Shown here in pieces: positions 15,617-24,017 of a DNA stretch of 64,000 nt. The first letter of the stretch is position 1, and every line of letters starts with the position of its first letter. This stretch comes from Jhaorihella thermophila (GTDB taxonomy: Bacteria; Pseudomonadota; Alphaproteobacteria; Rhodobacterales; Rhodobacteraceae): NCBI RefSeq assembly GCF_900108275.1, contig NZ_FNVD01000012.1, positions 1 to 64,000 of the forward strand, written 5' to 3'. The notes under the pieces were generated by a model. That model made no database searches. It was not told the origin of the DNA and was given only the letters and a program-made list of their open reading frames with translations. The translations under genes and the position numbers were made by a program.

Positions 15617-17092
15617 TTGCAGAAGACCGCAATCGCGATTTCATCCGCCCGCACAATGCCGATCGCGGCGCTCCGGGCATTTTGGCTCACCGTTCTGGCG
15701 ACGATCCTGCTGGCGGCGCAGGTGGCGATCGTCCAAGCGCGGCCCGACAGCTTTGCCCCGCTGGTGGAAAAGGTCAGCCCGGCGGTGGTCAACATCACCA
15801 CCACCACGTTGATCGAGGGGCGGTCGGGCCTGCAGGGGATCGTGCCCGAAGGCTCTCCGTTCGAGGATTTCTTCAAGGACTTCCAGAACCGCAACGGCGA
15901 CCCGGACCGGCCACGGCGCTCGAACGCGCTGGGATCGGGCTTTGTGATCTCCGAAGACGGCTATGTCGTCACCAACAACCATGTGATCGAAGGGGCCGAC
16001 GAGATCTCGATCGAGTTCTTCTCGGGCCAGACGCTCGAGGCCAAGGTGGTCGGCAAGGACCCCAAGACCGACATCGCGCTGTTGAAGGTGGAGGCCGACA
16101 AGCCCCTGCCCTTTGTCACCTTCGGCGACAGCGACACCGCCAAGGTCGGCGACTGGGTGATCGCGGTCGGCAACCCTCTGGGCCAGGGCTTTTCGGTTTC
16201 GGCGGGGATCGTGTCGGCGCGCAACCGGGCGCTCAGCGGCACCTATGACGACTACATCCAGACCGACGCGGCGATCAACCGGGGCAACTCGGGCGGTCCC
16301 TTGTTCGACATGGACGGCAAGGTGATCGGCGTGAACACGGCGATCCTGTCGCCCACGGGCGGCTCGATCGGCATCGGCTTTTCGATGGCATCGAACGTGG
16401 TGTCCAAGGTTGTCGATCAGCTCAAGAAATATGGCGAAACGCGGCGCGGCTGGCTGGGCGTGCGGATCCAGGACGTGACCCCGGACGTGGCCGAGGCGAT
16501 GGGGCTCGACAAGGCCGCCGGCGCGCTGGTGACCGACGTGCCCGACGGCCCCGCCAAAGAGGCCGGGATCGAGATCGGCGACGTGATCCTCAGCTTTGAC
16601 GGGGTCGAGGTGAAGGACGTGCGCGCGCTGGTCCGGCAGGTCGGCGACACCGAGGTCGGCAAGACCGTGCGCGTGGTGGTGTTCCGCGATGGCAAGCGCA
16701 AGACGCTGACGGTCACGCTCGGCCGCCGCGAAGACGCCGAACGCGCCGAAAACGGCGGCGACGAAGGCGGCCCGGCACCCGGCCCCGCGGGCGGCGAGAT
16801 TCTGGGGCTCACGCTCCAGTCGATGGACGACGAGCTGCGCGCCGAACTGGGCCTGCCGGAGTCGGCCGAGGGGCTGGTCATCGTGGATGTGGATGAAATG
16901 TCCACCGCCTATGAAAAGGGCCTGCGCGCCGGCGACGTGATCACCGAAGCCGGTCAGCAGAAGGTGCGCTCAATCCGTGACCTCGAGGACCGCATCGCCG
17001 AGGCAAAGGACGCCGGGCGAAAGTCGATTCTCCTTCTGGTCCGACGCAGCGGCGATCCGCGCTTTGTGGCGCTGCCGATCGACGAGGACTGA
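15617..17092 (+). CDS. degP: Periplasmic Do/HtrA-family serine protease-chaperone
   Basis: 491 aa from a TTG start at 15617, chosen because GAGGAG ends 7 nt upstream; an internal ATG at 15656 is the alternative. A signal peptide (FWLTVLATILLAAQVAIVQA) precedes a trypsin-like domain with the triad H122 (NNHVIEG), D152 (KTDIALLKV) and S225 (GNSGGPL). Two PDZ domains follow, with a Gly/Pro-rich linker (about residues 375-395). Architecture and length are those of DegP/DegQ/MucD. It degrades or refolds misfolded periplasmic proteins. Position behind hflKC links two envelope quality-control systems. A strong terminator follows the stop. Confidence 0.94.
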   Translation: MQKTAIAISSARTMPIAALRAFWLTVLATILLAAQVAIVQARPDSFAPLVEKVSPAVVNITTTTLIEGRSGLQGIVPEGSPFEDFFKDFQNRNGDPDRPRRSNALGSGFVISEDGYVVTNNHVIEGADEISIEFFSGQTLEAKVVGKDPKTDIALLKVEADKPLPFVTFGDSDTAKVGDWVIAVGNPLGQGFSVSAGIVSARNRALSGTYDDYIQTDAAINRGNSGGPLFDMDGKVIGVNTAILSPTGGSIGIGFSMASNVVSKVVDQLKKYGETRRGWLGVRIQDVTPDVAEAMGLDKAAGALVTDVPDGPAKEAGIEIGDVILSFDGVEVKDVRALVRQVGDTEVGKTVRVVVFRDGKRKTLTVTLGRREDAERAENGGDEGGPAPGPAGGEILGLTLQSMDDELRAELGLPESAEGLVIVDVDEMSTAYEKGLRAGDVITEAGQQKVRSIRDLEDRIAEAKDAGRKSILLLVRRSGDPRFVALPIDED

Positions 17093-17116
17093 TCCCTTCG
17101 GACATCACGAGAATCG

Positions 17117-17151
17117 AAAAGAGCCAGGACGAGACTTCGCCTGGCTCTTTT
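17117..17151 (+). terminator. Rho-independent terminator after degP
   Basis: Twelve-base-pair stem AAAAGAGCCAGG (17117-17128) paired with CCTGGCTCTTTT (17140-17151), with an 11-nt loop, 24 nt past the degP stop. The A-run and T-run make it usable on both strands, so it can also stop transcripts coming from the right. Confidence 0.9.
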
Positions 17152-17214
17152 CTCCTGGCCGGCCCCCGGTCGGGCCCCCCGGCGCACCCGCCGGCCAGGG
17201 GAGGAGGCCGATCC

Positions 17215-17376
17215 TCAGTGCATGCCGCCGATCCGGTCGATGCGGTTCTGCGTGTGCAGGAAATAGCGCGTCTCGGCCGCGATCCAGGCGCTGACCACAT
17301 GCAGGGCCGGGCCAAGCTTGCGTGTCGAAACGGCCGGAACCGGGCGCCCTTGCGGTGCGGTGTATTTGGCTTGCAT
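17215..17376 (-). CDS. Small conserved-looking protein of unknown function (53 aa)
   Basis: ATG at 17376 on the minus strand is preceded by GGGAGGA with 7-nt spacing, a near-ideal ribosome site, and the frame runs 53 codons to TGA at 17215. The protein starts MQAKYTAPQGRPVPAVSTRK, has no signal peptide, and contains a central amphipathic stretch (LHVVSAWIAAETRYFLH) ending RIGGMH. It is rich in basic residues. It is flanked by the bidirectional degP terminator on its 3' side and starts 129 nt from the Crp/Fnr gene stop. Codon use is normal for the genome. The function is unknown; it was found by reading from the ribosome site because it is very short. Confidence 0.65.
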   Translation of the reverse strand: MQAKYTAPQGRPVPAVSTRKLGPALHVVSAWIAAETRYFLHTQNRIDRIGGMH

Positions 17377-17504
17377 CTTGGTATCCTCCCTGTTTCGTGT
17401 CCCCGGGTGGTTCCGGTGTCTGCGAAGTTGAATCCAGACTGCCAGCGAATCGCCGCTCGGTCTGTGAACCGGGTTACAGAGCGGTAAAATGGATGGAACC
17501 GTGG

Positions 17505-18170
17505 TCAGAGCAGTTCGGTATCGGCCAGCGTTTCCAGCGCCGCGCGGTCAAGGATCGTGATCTCGCCGCGACCGACATCGACCAGCCCCTGCCGCTTCCA
17601 GGTGGCCAGCGCCTTGGACACCGCTTCGCGGGTGGCGCCCACGAATTCCGCCAGCTCGGCCTGTGAAAGCGCGATCCGGCCGTCCCTGCCCGGGTCGGAG
17701 AGGTAGAGAAGCTTGCGTGCCAGCCGGCTGCGCATCGGCAGGAACACCTGTTCGTTCAGCTGGCTGTTCATCCAGCGCATCCGCTGCCCGGCCAGGCGGA
17801 TCATGTCGATCGCCAGTTCCGGGTGGCGCTGCAGCTGCGCCAGCACGTCGCCGCGCCGCACGCGGCAGACGCGGGTCGGTTTGATCGCGGTGGCCGTCGC
17901 CGTGCGCGGCCCCGGATCGAACAGCGCGATCTCGCCGAACACCGCGCCCGGCCCCATCAGGTCCAGCGCCAGCTTGCGCCCGTCGGCCGAGACCACCGAG
18001 AACTCGATCGCTCCTTCCACGATCGCGAACAGTTCGTCGCCCAGCTGCCCCTGCTCGATCAGCACCTCTCCGGGGACAAGATCGATCCGGCTGGCCTGTT
18101 CCGACATCACCTGCCGCAACAGGTCCGAGGCCTGCGACAGGAATCCGATTTCGGGAAGGGCGACGGTCAT
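17505..18170 (-). CDS. Crp/Fnr-family transcriptional regulator
   Basis: 221 aa. An N-terminal cyclic-nucleotide-binding-type beta-roll (about residues 20-120, with GELxA-like FGEIALFD and PRTATATA) is joined by a dimer helix to a winged helix with a recognition helix in ELAEFVGATREAVSKAL. Only one Cys (in VCRV) is present, so it lacks the four-Cys iron-sulfur signature of FNR; the beta-roll arginine context (GPRTATA) resembles cAMP-type members. Ligand and targets are unknown. It is transcribed away from yciB with a 90-nt gap and lies upstream of the 53-aa gene on the same strand. Confidence 0.9.
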   Translation of the reverse strand: MTVALPEIGFLSQASDLLRQVMSEQASRIDLVPGEVLIEQGQLGDELFAIVEGAIEFSVVSADGRKLALDLMGPGAVFGEIALFDPGPRTATATAIKPTRVCRVRRGDVLAQLQRHPELAIDMIRLAGQRMRWMNSQLNEQVFLPMRSRLARKLLYLSDPGRDGRIALSQAELAEFVGATREAVSKALATWKRQGLVDVGRGEITILDRAALETLADTELL

Positions 18171-18266
18171 GACGATGGCACGGACAAATGAACCATGCGT
18201 CCATCCTAGAGGCGGAGGGGCGGTTTACCAAATCTTTTGGGTGGGTTCGAACAGGGAACGACCGAT

Positions 18267-18875
18267 TCAGCGGTCCTGCTCGGACTCGATCAGGTATTTC
18301 TGCAACGTGGCGATCTGCAGCCAGAGGAAGACGAACAGCGCGATGGGGAAACCAAAGGTTTCGATCTTGACCCACAGGTCGGTGGACATGGTGCGCCAGA
18401 CGATTTCGTTGGCCACGGCCAGAGCGGCGAACCCCGCGCACAGCCGCCGGGTCAGGATCATCCAGCCCTCGGGTTTCATCGGCAGCATATCGTTCATCAC
18501 ATAGGCCAGGTATGATCGGCCCTGCACCAGCCCTATCCCCAGAAGCCCGGCGAAGACGCCATAGACGATCGAGGTCTTCATCTTGAAGAACCGTTCGTCG
18601 TTGAACCACGCGGTCAGCCCGCCGAAGAAGATCACCATGAAAGCGGTAAAGATCTGCAGGCGGCTGACATGGCCGGTCTTCCACCACAAGATCCCCATTG
18701 CGCCCAGCATCAGCGGGACAAAGGCGATGGTCGAGACGATGAAGCCGGAATAGTCCGTGCCGAGAAAGCTGTAGGTTTCGTCGCGGATCGCCATGTAGAT
18801 GAGGAAAAAGGCCAGCGGCGGGCCCAGTTCCAGCACCTGTTTCAGGATCGGGTTGATCGGTTTCTGCTCTGCCAT
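18267..18875 (-). CDS. yciB: Inner-membrane-spanning protein YciB / septation protein A (IspZ family)
   Basis: 202 aa with five to six hydrophobic helices. The N-terminus KQVLELGPPLAFFL and the internal FEKMK-like segment RFFKMKTSIVYGVF are family hallmarks. YciB/IspZ proteins affect septation and envelope synthesis; the molecular activity is not established. An EamA transporter lies 18 nt upstream on the same strand, and ftsY lies further upstream, so these three may share a transcript. Confidence 0.9.
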   Translation of the reverse strand: MAEQKPINPILKQVLELGPPLAFFLIYMAIRDETYSFLGTDYSGFIVSTIAFVPLMLGAMGILWWKTGHVSRLQIFTAFMVIFFGGLTAWFNDERFFKMKTSIVYGVFAGLLGIGLVQGRSYLAYVMNDMLPMKPEGWMILTRRLCAGFAALAVANEIVWRTMSTDLWVKIETFGFPIALFVFLWLQIATLQKYLIESEQDR

Positions 18876-18893
18876 GGGTCCGATCTAATCGCT

Positions 18894-19796
18894 TCAGCCG
18901 CCCATCTCAACCAGAACCGCGCCGGCGGCGATCAGGGTCATGAGCGCGATCCGGCGCGGCCCCACGGTTTCCTTCAGGACGAGCCAGCCGATCAGGGCGG
19001 CGAAAACGGTCGAGGTTTCGCGCAGAACCGCGGCCTCGCCCACCTTGTCCAGCCGGGTGGCCAGCATGATGGAGCCGAAACTGGCAAAGGCCACCAGCCC
19101 GCCGGCAAAGCCGCGCAGGATCAGCGGGCCGGGCGCGGGGCGGTCGGCCAGGCGGCGCCAGCGCAAAATGGCGATGGGCGGAAAGCTGAGCCCGTCGAGC
19201 ATGAAGAACCAGGCCAGAAAGGTGAACGGATCGGCGGTGGCGCGGATGCCGTAGGCGTCGTAGGTGGTGTAAAGCGCAACGAACAGCCCTGTCGCAAAGG
19301 CCAGCGCCAGCGCGGTCCCGAGCGTCTCGCGCGCGGTTTCCAGAAAGGCAAGGTTGTAGGCGGCAAGGCCGAAAATGCCCGACAGCAGCACCGCCACCCC
19401 CAGCCATTGCAGGGCCGTGAAGGTTTCGCCGAACATCAGCCACGCGCCGATCACCGCGAACAGAGGCCCGGTGCCGCGCACCACGGGATAGACCACGGTG
19501 TAGGAGCCCTTGGAATAGGCGCTGGCCTGCAGGATCTTGTAGCCGGCATGGATCACCCAGGCGGTGGCGAAGATCGGCCACATGTGCGGTTCGGGCCAGG
19601 GCACGACGAAGAGCGCAAAGGGCGCTGCCATCAGCCCGTAGGCCCCGTCGATCACGCCGCGTGACAGCCAGGGGTCGTGCCGGCCCTTTTGCAGCGCGCC
19701 GAACACCGCGTGGAGAAACGCCGCCGCCAGGGCCAGGACCAGGGCAAGGTCGTGCCCGGCCGGCGTACCTTCGAGCGGGGCGAGCCAGCTGCTCAT
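18894..19796 (-). CDS. EamA/DMT-family transporter
   Basis: 300 aa with about ten predicted transmembrane helices in two EamA-like halves, for example ALFVVPWPEPHMW and VLLSGIFGLAAYNLAF in the first and AALIGWLVLKETVG in the second. Drug/metabolite-transporter family members export amino acids, nucleosides or other small solutes; the substrate is not predictable. The ATG at 19796 is chosen because the open frame upstream runs through the G-rich repeat element and has no coding character. It lies downstream of ftsY across copy B of the repeat. Confidence 0.85.
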   Translation of the reverse strand: MSSWLAPLEGTPAGHDLALVLALAAAFLHAVFGALQKGRHDPWLSRGVIDGAYGLMAAPFALFVVPWPEPHMWPIFATAWVIHAGYKILQASAYSKGSYTVVYPVVRGTGPLFAVIGAWLMFGETFTALQWLGVAVLLSGIFGLAAYNLAFLETARETLGTALALAFATGLFVALYTTYDAYGIRATADPFTFLAWFFMLDGLSFPPIAILRWRRLADRPAPGPLILRGFAGGLVAFASFGSIMLATRLDKVGEAAVLRETSTVFAALIGWLVLKETVGPRRIALMTLIAAGAVLVEMGG

Positions 19797-19822
19797 GGCT
19801 AGTCGGCGCGGAGAGCGGTCGG

Positions 19823-19877
19823 GCGGGGGGCTGTCTGCCCCCCGCACCCCCCGAGGGTACTTCCGACCAGAAAGAAG
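19823..19877 (+). repeat. Dispersed stem-tail element, copy B
   Basis: One stem, GCGGGGGGC (19823-19831) paired with GCCCCCCGC (19837-19845), then a tail with GGGTACTT and CCAGAAAGAAG ending at 19877. It occupies most of the gap between the ftsY stop (19897) and the EamA start (19796), both on the minus strand, so a minus-strand transcript reads the tail first. The G-only stem differs from copy A by paired changes on both arms. Confidence 0.7.
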
Positions 19878-19896
19878 CCGAAACGCGCCGGCGCCA

Positions 19897-21066
19897 TCAG
19901 TTCGCGTCGAGGCCGACCAGGGCGGCGGCGAATTCTTCGGGGTCAAAAGGGGCGAGATCGTCGATCTGTTCGCCCACGCCGATCGCGTGGATCGGCAGGC
20001 CGAACCTGTCGGCCAGCGCCACCAGCACGCCGCCCTTGGCGGTGCCGTCGAGTTTCGTCATCACGAGGCCGGACACGTCGGAGATCTTCTTGAAGGTTTC
20101 GACCTGGTTCAGCGCGTTCTGTCCGGTGGTCGCATCCAGTACCAGCAGCGTGTTGTGCGGAGCGGTTTCGTCCTTCTTGCGGATCACGCGAACGATCTTG
20201 GCCAGTTCCTCCATCAGGTCGGCGCGGTTCTGCAACCGCCCGGCGGTGTCGATCAGCAGAAGGTCGGCGCCCTCTTCCTGCGCCCTGGTCATCGCGTCGA
20301 AAGCCAGGCTGGCCGGGTCGGACCCTTCGGGCGCGGTCAGCACCGGCACGCCTGCACGGTCGCCCCAGACCTGGAGCTGTTCCACCGCCGCCGCGCGGAA
20401 CGTGTCGCCGGCGGCGATCACGACCTTCTTGCCCGAAGCCTTGAACTGGCTGGCGAGCTTGCCGATCGTGGTGGTCTTGCCCGAGCCGTTGACCCCCACC
20501 ACCAGCACGACCTGCGGCTTTTTCGGATAGAGCGGCAGGGGTTTGGCGACCGGTTCCATGATGCGGGCGATTTCTTGCGCCAGCAGCCGCTTGATTTCCT
20601 CCACCGAGAGTTTCTTGCCATAGCGGCCTTCGGCGAGATTGGCGGTGACCCGCATTGCCGTGTCCACACCCATGTCCGAGGCGATCAGCAGTTCTTCGAG
20701 CTGCTCCAGCATGTCGTCGTCCAGCGTGCGCCGCAGGACCGGTTTGCCCTCGCGCCGGCCCAGAAGGCGACCCAGAAGGCCGGGTTTGACGGCAGACGTC
20801 TCGGGCGGGGGCGGTGCGGGCGTGGGATCGGCCGGCTCGGGCTGCGGCGTGGGGACGGTGACCGGCTCTTCGGGCAGGGGGGCCGGTTCCGGCAGCTCGG
20901 GCTGGGGGGCGGGCTGCGGTTCGGGTTCGGGAATGGACGGTTCGGGTTCGCCGCCGAGTTCGGCGGGCTCCTCGGTGCCGCCTTCCTCGACGATCGCGTC
21001 GAGGCCCTGTTCGATGCGCGAGGAGGACTTGAACAGCCGCTCCTTGAGTTTCGAGAAAAACGCCAT
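19897..21066 (-). CDS. ftsY: Signal recognition particle receptor FtsY
   Basis: 389 aa. A basic N-terminus (MAFFSKLKERLFKSSSRIEQ) leads into a Pro/Glu-rich acidic linker (about 33-90), then the NG domain: helical N region, P-loop GVNGSGKTT at 191-199, DTFRAAA, DTAGR and TKLDGTAKGG. As membrane SRP receptor it docks Ffh-ribosome complexes at the Sec translocon with paired GTP hydrolysis. The ATG at 21066 has GGAG 6-7 nt upstream; an in-frame ATG at 21090 with AGGTGAG is a possible alternative adding eight residues. A G-rich repeat follows the gene. Confidence 0.96.
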   Translation of the reverse strand: MAFFSKLKERLFKSSSRIEQGLDAIVEEGGTEEPAELGGEPEPSIPEPEPQPAPQPELPEPAPLPEEPVTVPTPQPEPADPTPAPPPPETSAVKPGLLGRLLGRREGKPVLRRTLDDDMLEQLEELLIASDMGVDTAMRVTANLAEGRYGKKLSVEEIKRLLAQEIARIMEPVAKPLPLYPKKPQVVLVVGVNGSGKTTTIGKLASQFKASGKKVVIAAGDTFRAAAVEQLQVWGDRAGVPVLTAPEGSDPASLAFDAMTRAQEEGADLLLIDTAGRLQNRADLMEELAKIVRVIRKKDETAPHNTLLVLDATTGQNALNQVETFKKISDVSGLVMTKLDGTAKGGVLVALADRFGLPIHAIGVGEQIDDLAPFDPEEFAAALVGLDAN

Positions 21067-21126
21067 GGTCGTCTCCGCAAGGGGTTTCATCTCACCTAAT
21101 GCGGATCGGGCGCGGTTGCAAAGGGA

Positions 21127-21756
21127 TCAGGTGAAGGCCGCGACAAAGCCCGCCTGCGCGCCCCAGTAAAGCAGCCAGACGGCGTGAGCGGTCGCCCGGC
21201 GGGCCGGGTGTCGGTCGGGCAGCAGGAATTTCTCGGCCGCGAGGATCAGGTCCGAGGCGATGAAGGCCAGCGCGGCGGCCAGAGGCGCCACGAAGGGGAG
21301 GGCGAGGGCGGAGATGCCCATGCCGATGATGATGGGAATGTAGGCCAGAACCGGACCCCTGAGCGGGCCGGCGCGGCGGGCCAGGATCCATGCCACCACG
21401 AGGCCCGCGGTTGCGAGGGCGGCGGCCACCCACAGGCCCGGTGCGGAGGTTATCCGGCCGGGATCCGCCTGCGGCTGCGTGAGAAAGAGCGCGGAATAGG
21501 CCAAGTGCCCGCCGGCGAACGCACCCACGCCTGCCATGAAGCCCTGATCCGTTTCCCGCGACAGCAGCCAGTCGCCCAGCGCGCAGAGCGCGAGAGCCAC
21601 CGTCAGGAGAGGTGGCCCGCCCGCCATCCAGACGAAGGCGGCCAGCAGGGCGACCGCCGCCGTCTTGATGACCGAGCGGGTCAGGCTCGGCGCCTGCGTG
21701 GTCAGGACCAGATAGGCGGCGGCGCAGAGCGTGGCGAGTGCGATCGGCAGGGTCAT
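21127..21756 (-). CDS. Lysoplasmalogenase / YhhN-family membrane protein
   Basis: 209 aa with about eight transmembrane helices. It contains the family features LCALGDWLLS (conserved Gly-Asp), GHLAYSALF and FIASDLILAAEKF (conserved Ser-Asp). YhhN/TMEM86 proteins hydrolyse the vinyl-ether bond of lysoplasmalogens; the bacterial substrate is uncertain. The start at 21756 follows the expected N-terminus (MTLPIALATLC); upstream in-frame codons lie inside the divergent neighbour. The gap to the ftsY start is 60 nt, so it may be in the ftsY transcript. Confidence 0.85.
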   Translation of the reverse strand: MTLPIALATLCAAAYLVLTTQAPSLTRSVIKTAAVALLAAFVWMAGGPPLLTVALALCALGDWLLSRETDQGFMAGVGAFAGGHLAYSALFLTQPQADPGRITSAPGLWVAAALATAGLVVAWILARRAGPLRGPVLAYIPIIIGMGISALALPFVAPLAAALAFIASDLILAAEKFLLPDRHPARRATAHAVWLLYWGAQAGFVAAFT

Positions 21757-21882
21757 GGGCGCAGTCTGATCGCGCCCTTGGGACGGGTCAAAGCTGACGT
21801 CGCGGCGACCTGTGGCGCGGGGCGCGGAGGTTTGGTCCGGGGCGTGCTGGCGGGGGCCGCCGCGATCTGGCACAATCCGGTC

Positions 21883-22278
21883 ATGCGCATGATCATGGCG
21901 ATTCTGTCTCTCCTGACGGGGGGTCCGCTTGCGGCCGGAGAGCCGCTGTCGGCGAATGCCTTTGACGCCTATACGCGGGGCAAGACGCTGTATTACGCCC
22001 ATCAGGGCGAGACCTATGGCGTGGAGCGCTACCTGCCCGGCCGGAAGGTGATCTGGTCGTTTCTGGACGGGGATTGCCGGCAAGGCCGCTGGTATGAAGA
22101 GGGCGGCATGATCTGTTTCGTCTACGAAGACCGGCCGGACCCGCAGTGCTGGCATTTCGAGCAGGGGCCGGGCGGCCTGATCGCGCGGTTCGAGAACGAC
22201 CCGGAGGCGACGACACTTTACGAAGCGCGGGATCTTGACGAGGACATGATCTGTTACGGCCCGAAGATCGGCGTCTGA
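21883..22278 (+). CDS. Small secreted protein of unknown function
   Basis: 131 aa. The N-terminus (MRMIMAILSLLTGGPLAAG) is a typical signal peptide with likely cleavage after AAG or AGE, so the mature protein of about 110 aa is periplasmic. It has four Cys (in GDCRQGRW, MICFVYED, PQCWHF and MICYGP), enough for two disulfides, and many aromatic and acidic residues (YAHQGETYGVERYLPGRK; SFLDGDC). No catalytic motif is recognised. It is divergent from the lysoplasmalogenase with 126 nt between starts. I do not recognise the family with confidence. Confidence 0.7.
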   Translation: MRMIMAILSLLTGGPLAAGEPLSANAFDAYTRGKTLYYAHQGETYGVERYLPGRKVIWSFLDGDCRQGRWYEEGGMICFVYEDRPDPQCWHFEQGPGGLIARFENDPEATTLYEARDLDEDMICYGPKIGV

Positions 22279-22331
22279 AGGGCCGGGGTCGCGCAACTGG
22301 GGCGTTTCGCGGGCGGTGAGCGGCATGCAGT

Positions 22332-22354
22332 GGGTATTTATGACCAGAAAGAAG
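22332..22354 (+). repeat. Dispersed stem-tail element, copy C (tail only)
   Basis: Only the tail is present, GGGTATTT followed by CCAGAAAGAAG (22344-22354), without a convincing stem. It lies between the converging ends of the small secreted protein gene (stop 22278) and xseA (stop 22387). It uses the same tail variant as copies B and E. Confidence 0.5.
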
Positions 22355-22386
22355 CAGGGCCGGATGCTGTCCAGCACGTCAAGCCG

Positions 22387-23943
22387 TCAGAACAGAGTGG
22401 CTTGGCCGGGGTCGTCCGGACTGTCGTCCCGGCCCGATGGCTTGCGTGGCGGGGCGTTCGTGACGGGCAGGCGGCCGTCGGCGAACTCGATCTCGAGCGC
22501 GCGGTGTGGGAGAGCCTGCGCGCGACTGGTAACGGGCCTGCCCCCGGCCCGGACCACCGCATAGCCGCGCGCGAGTGTCGCCTTGTAGGAGAGCGTCTCA
22601 CGCAGGCGGTCGGTGGCTTCCAGTTCGCGCCGCCAACGGTCGATCCCGCCGCGGGCCGCCGTGGAAAGGCGGTGCAGCAGGCGGCTCAGATCATTGCGGT
22701 GACGCACAATGGCGCGATCGGGCCGGGTCGCGACAAGCCGCGCGGCGAGCGTGCCGAGCCGTTCGCGGCGCATGGCCGCGGCGCGGACCAGGGCGGGCTC
22801 CAGCCGCGCGCCGAGCGCCGCGAAGCTGCGCCGTTCATGGGCGATGGCGCGCCGCAGGGTCGAGGCGCGGAGCGACCCGCCGAGTTCGCTCAGCTTCAGG
22901 CGGCGCGTCTGAACCCCGCGGATCAGCGCGTTGGGCAGCGCCTCGCCGGCGCGGTCGAGCCTTTGGCGTGGGCCTTCGAGCAGCGATTCGGGGCGCGGCA
23001 GGGCGCGGGACAGGTCCGCGAGCCGCTGGCGGCGCCGCGTGATCGCGTCACTGGCCGCGCGGGTCAGGCGCGCGCCGAAGTCGTCGCAGGCGGCGATCAG
23101 TTCCAACCGCACCGGCACCGCCATCTCTGCGGCGGCCGTGGGCGTCGGGGCACGCTTGTCCGCCACGTAGTCGATCAGCGTAGTGTCGGTTTCGTGCCCC
23201 ACCGCCGAGATCAACGGGATCCGCGAGGCCGCCGCCGCGCGGGCGACGATTTCCTCGTTGAAGCCCCAGAGATCCTCGATCGACCCGCCGCCGCGGGCGA
23301 CGATGATGAGATCGGGCCGGGGCAGCGCCCCGCCGGGGCTGAGGCGGTTGAAGCCTTCGATCGCGCGGGCGACCTCGGCCGCGCAGCTTTCGCCCTGCAC
23401 CGCCACCGGCCAGATCAGCACCTTGCGCGGGAACCGGTCGCGCAGCCGGTGCAGGATGTCGCGGATCACCGCGCCCGATGGCGACGTCACCACGCCGATG
23501 ATACGCGGCAGGAAGGGCAGCGGCTTCTTGCGGGCGGGATCGAACAGCCCTTCGGCGGCAAGCTGCTTCTTGCGCTTCTCCAGCAGGGCCATCAGCGCGC
23601 CCTGTCCGGCCACAACGACCTCGTCCACGTTCAGGTTGTATTTCGACTGCCCGCCGAACGCCGTCATGCGGCCGGTGACGACGACCTCGAGCCCCTCTTC
23701 CGGCATCACCGACAGGCCGGCGATCTGCCCCTTCCAAGTGGTGCAGGCCAGCACGTTGCGGTCATCCTTGATGTCGAAATAGAGATGCCCCGACCGCGCC
23801 CGGAACACGCGGCCCACCTCGCCGCGCACGCGGATCCGGCCGAACGCGCCTTCGAGCGTGCGTTTCACCGCGCCCGAGATTTCGGCCACGGTATATTCGG
23901 GCAGGTTCTGCCCCGGTCTGGGATCGTCGAGCAGGTCGGACAT
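22387..23943 (-). CDS. xseA: Exodeoxyribonuclease VII large subunit
   Basis: 518 aa. An N-terminal OB-fold (YTVAEISGAVKRTLEGAFG ... GEVGRVFRARSGHLYFDIKD) is followed by the catalytic domain with GVVTSPSGAVIRDIL, ARGGGSIEDLWGFNEE and SAVGHETDTTLID, and a long C-terminal coiled coil. With the small subunit XseB it degrades single-stranded DNA in both directions. An extra Pro/Arg-rich tail ends DDPGQATLF. The start at 23943 is chosen because homologues begin near SDLLDD; the upstream in-frame codons overlap the purD leader. It is divergent from purD with 74 nt between starts. Confidence 0.95.
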   Translation of the reverse strand: MSDLLDDPRPGQNLPEYTVAEISGAVKRTLEGAFGRIRVRGEVGRVFRARSGHLYFDIKDDRNVLACTTWKGQIAGLSVMPEEGLEVVVTGRMTAFGGQSKYNLNVDEVVVAGQGALMALLEKRKKQLAAEGLFDPARKKPLPFLPRIIGVVTSPSGAVIRDILHRLRDRFPRKVLIWPVAVQGESCAAEVARAIEGFNRLSPGGALPRPDLIIVARGGGSIEDLWGFNEEIVARAAAASRIPLISAVGHETDTTLIDYVADKRAPTPTAAAEMAVPVRLELIAACDDFGARLTRAASDAITRRRQRLADLSRALPRPESLLEGPRQRLDRAGEALPNALIRGVQTRRLKLSELGGSLRASTLRRAIAHERRSFAALGARLEPALVRAAAMRRERLGTLAARLVATRPDRAIVRHRNDLSRLLHRLSTAARGGIDRWRRELEATDRLRETLSYKATLARGYAVVRAGGRPVTSRAQALPHRALEIEFADGRLPVTNAPPRKPSGRDDSPDDPGQATLF

Positions 23944-24017
23944 ATCATCGCCTTGTGATGGTCGCGCGCAGACCTTAGAACGCCCGGCAAGCGAGGCCAA
24001 GCGCAACGGAGACACCC

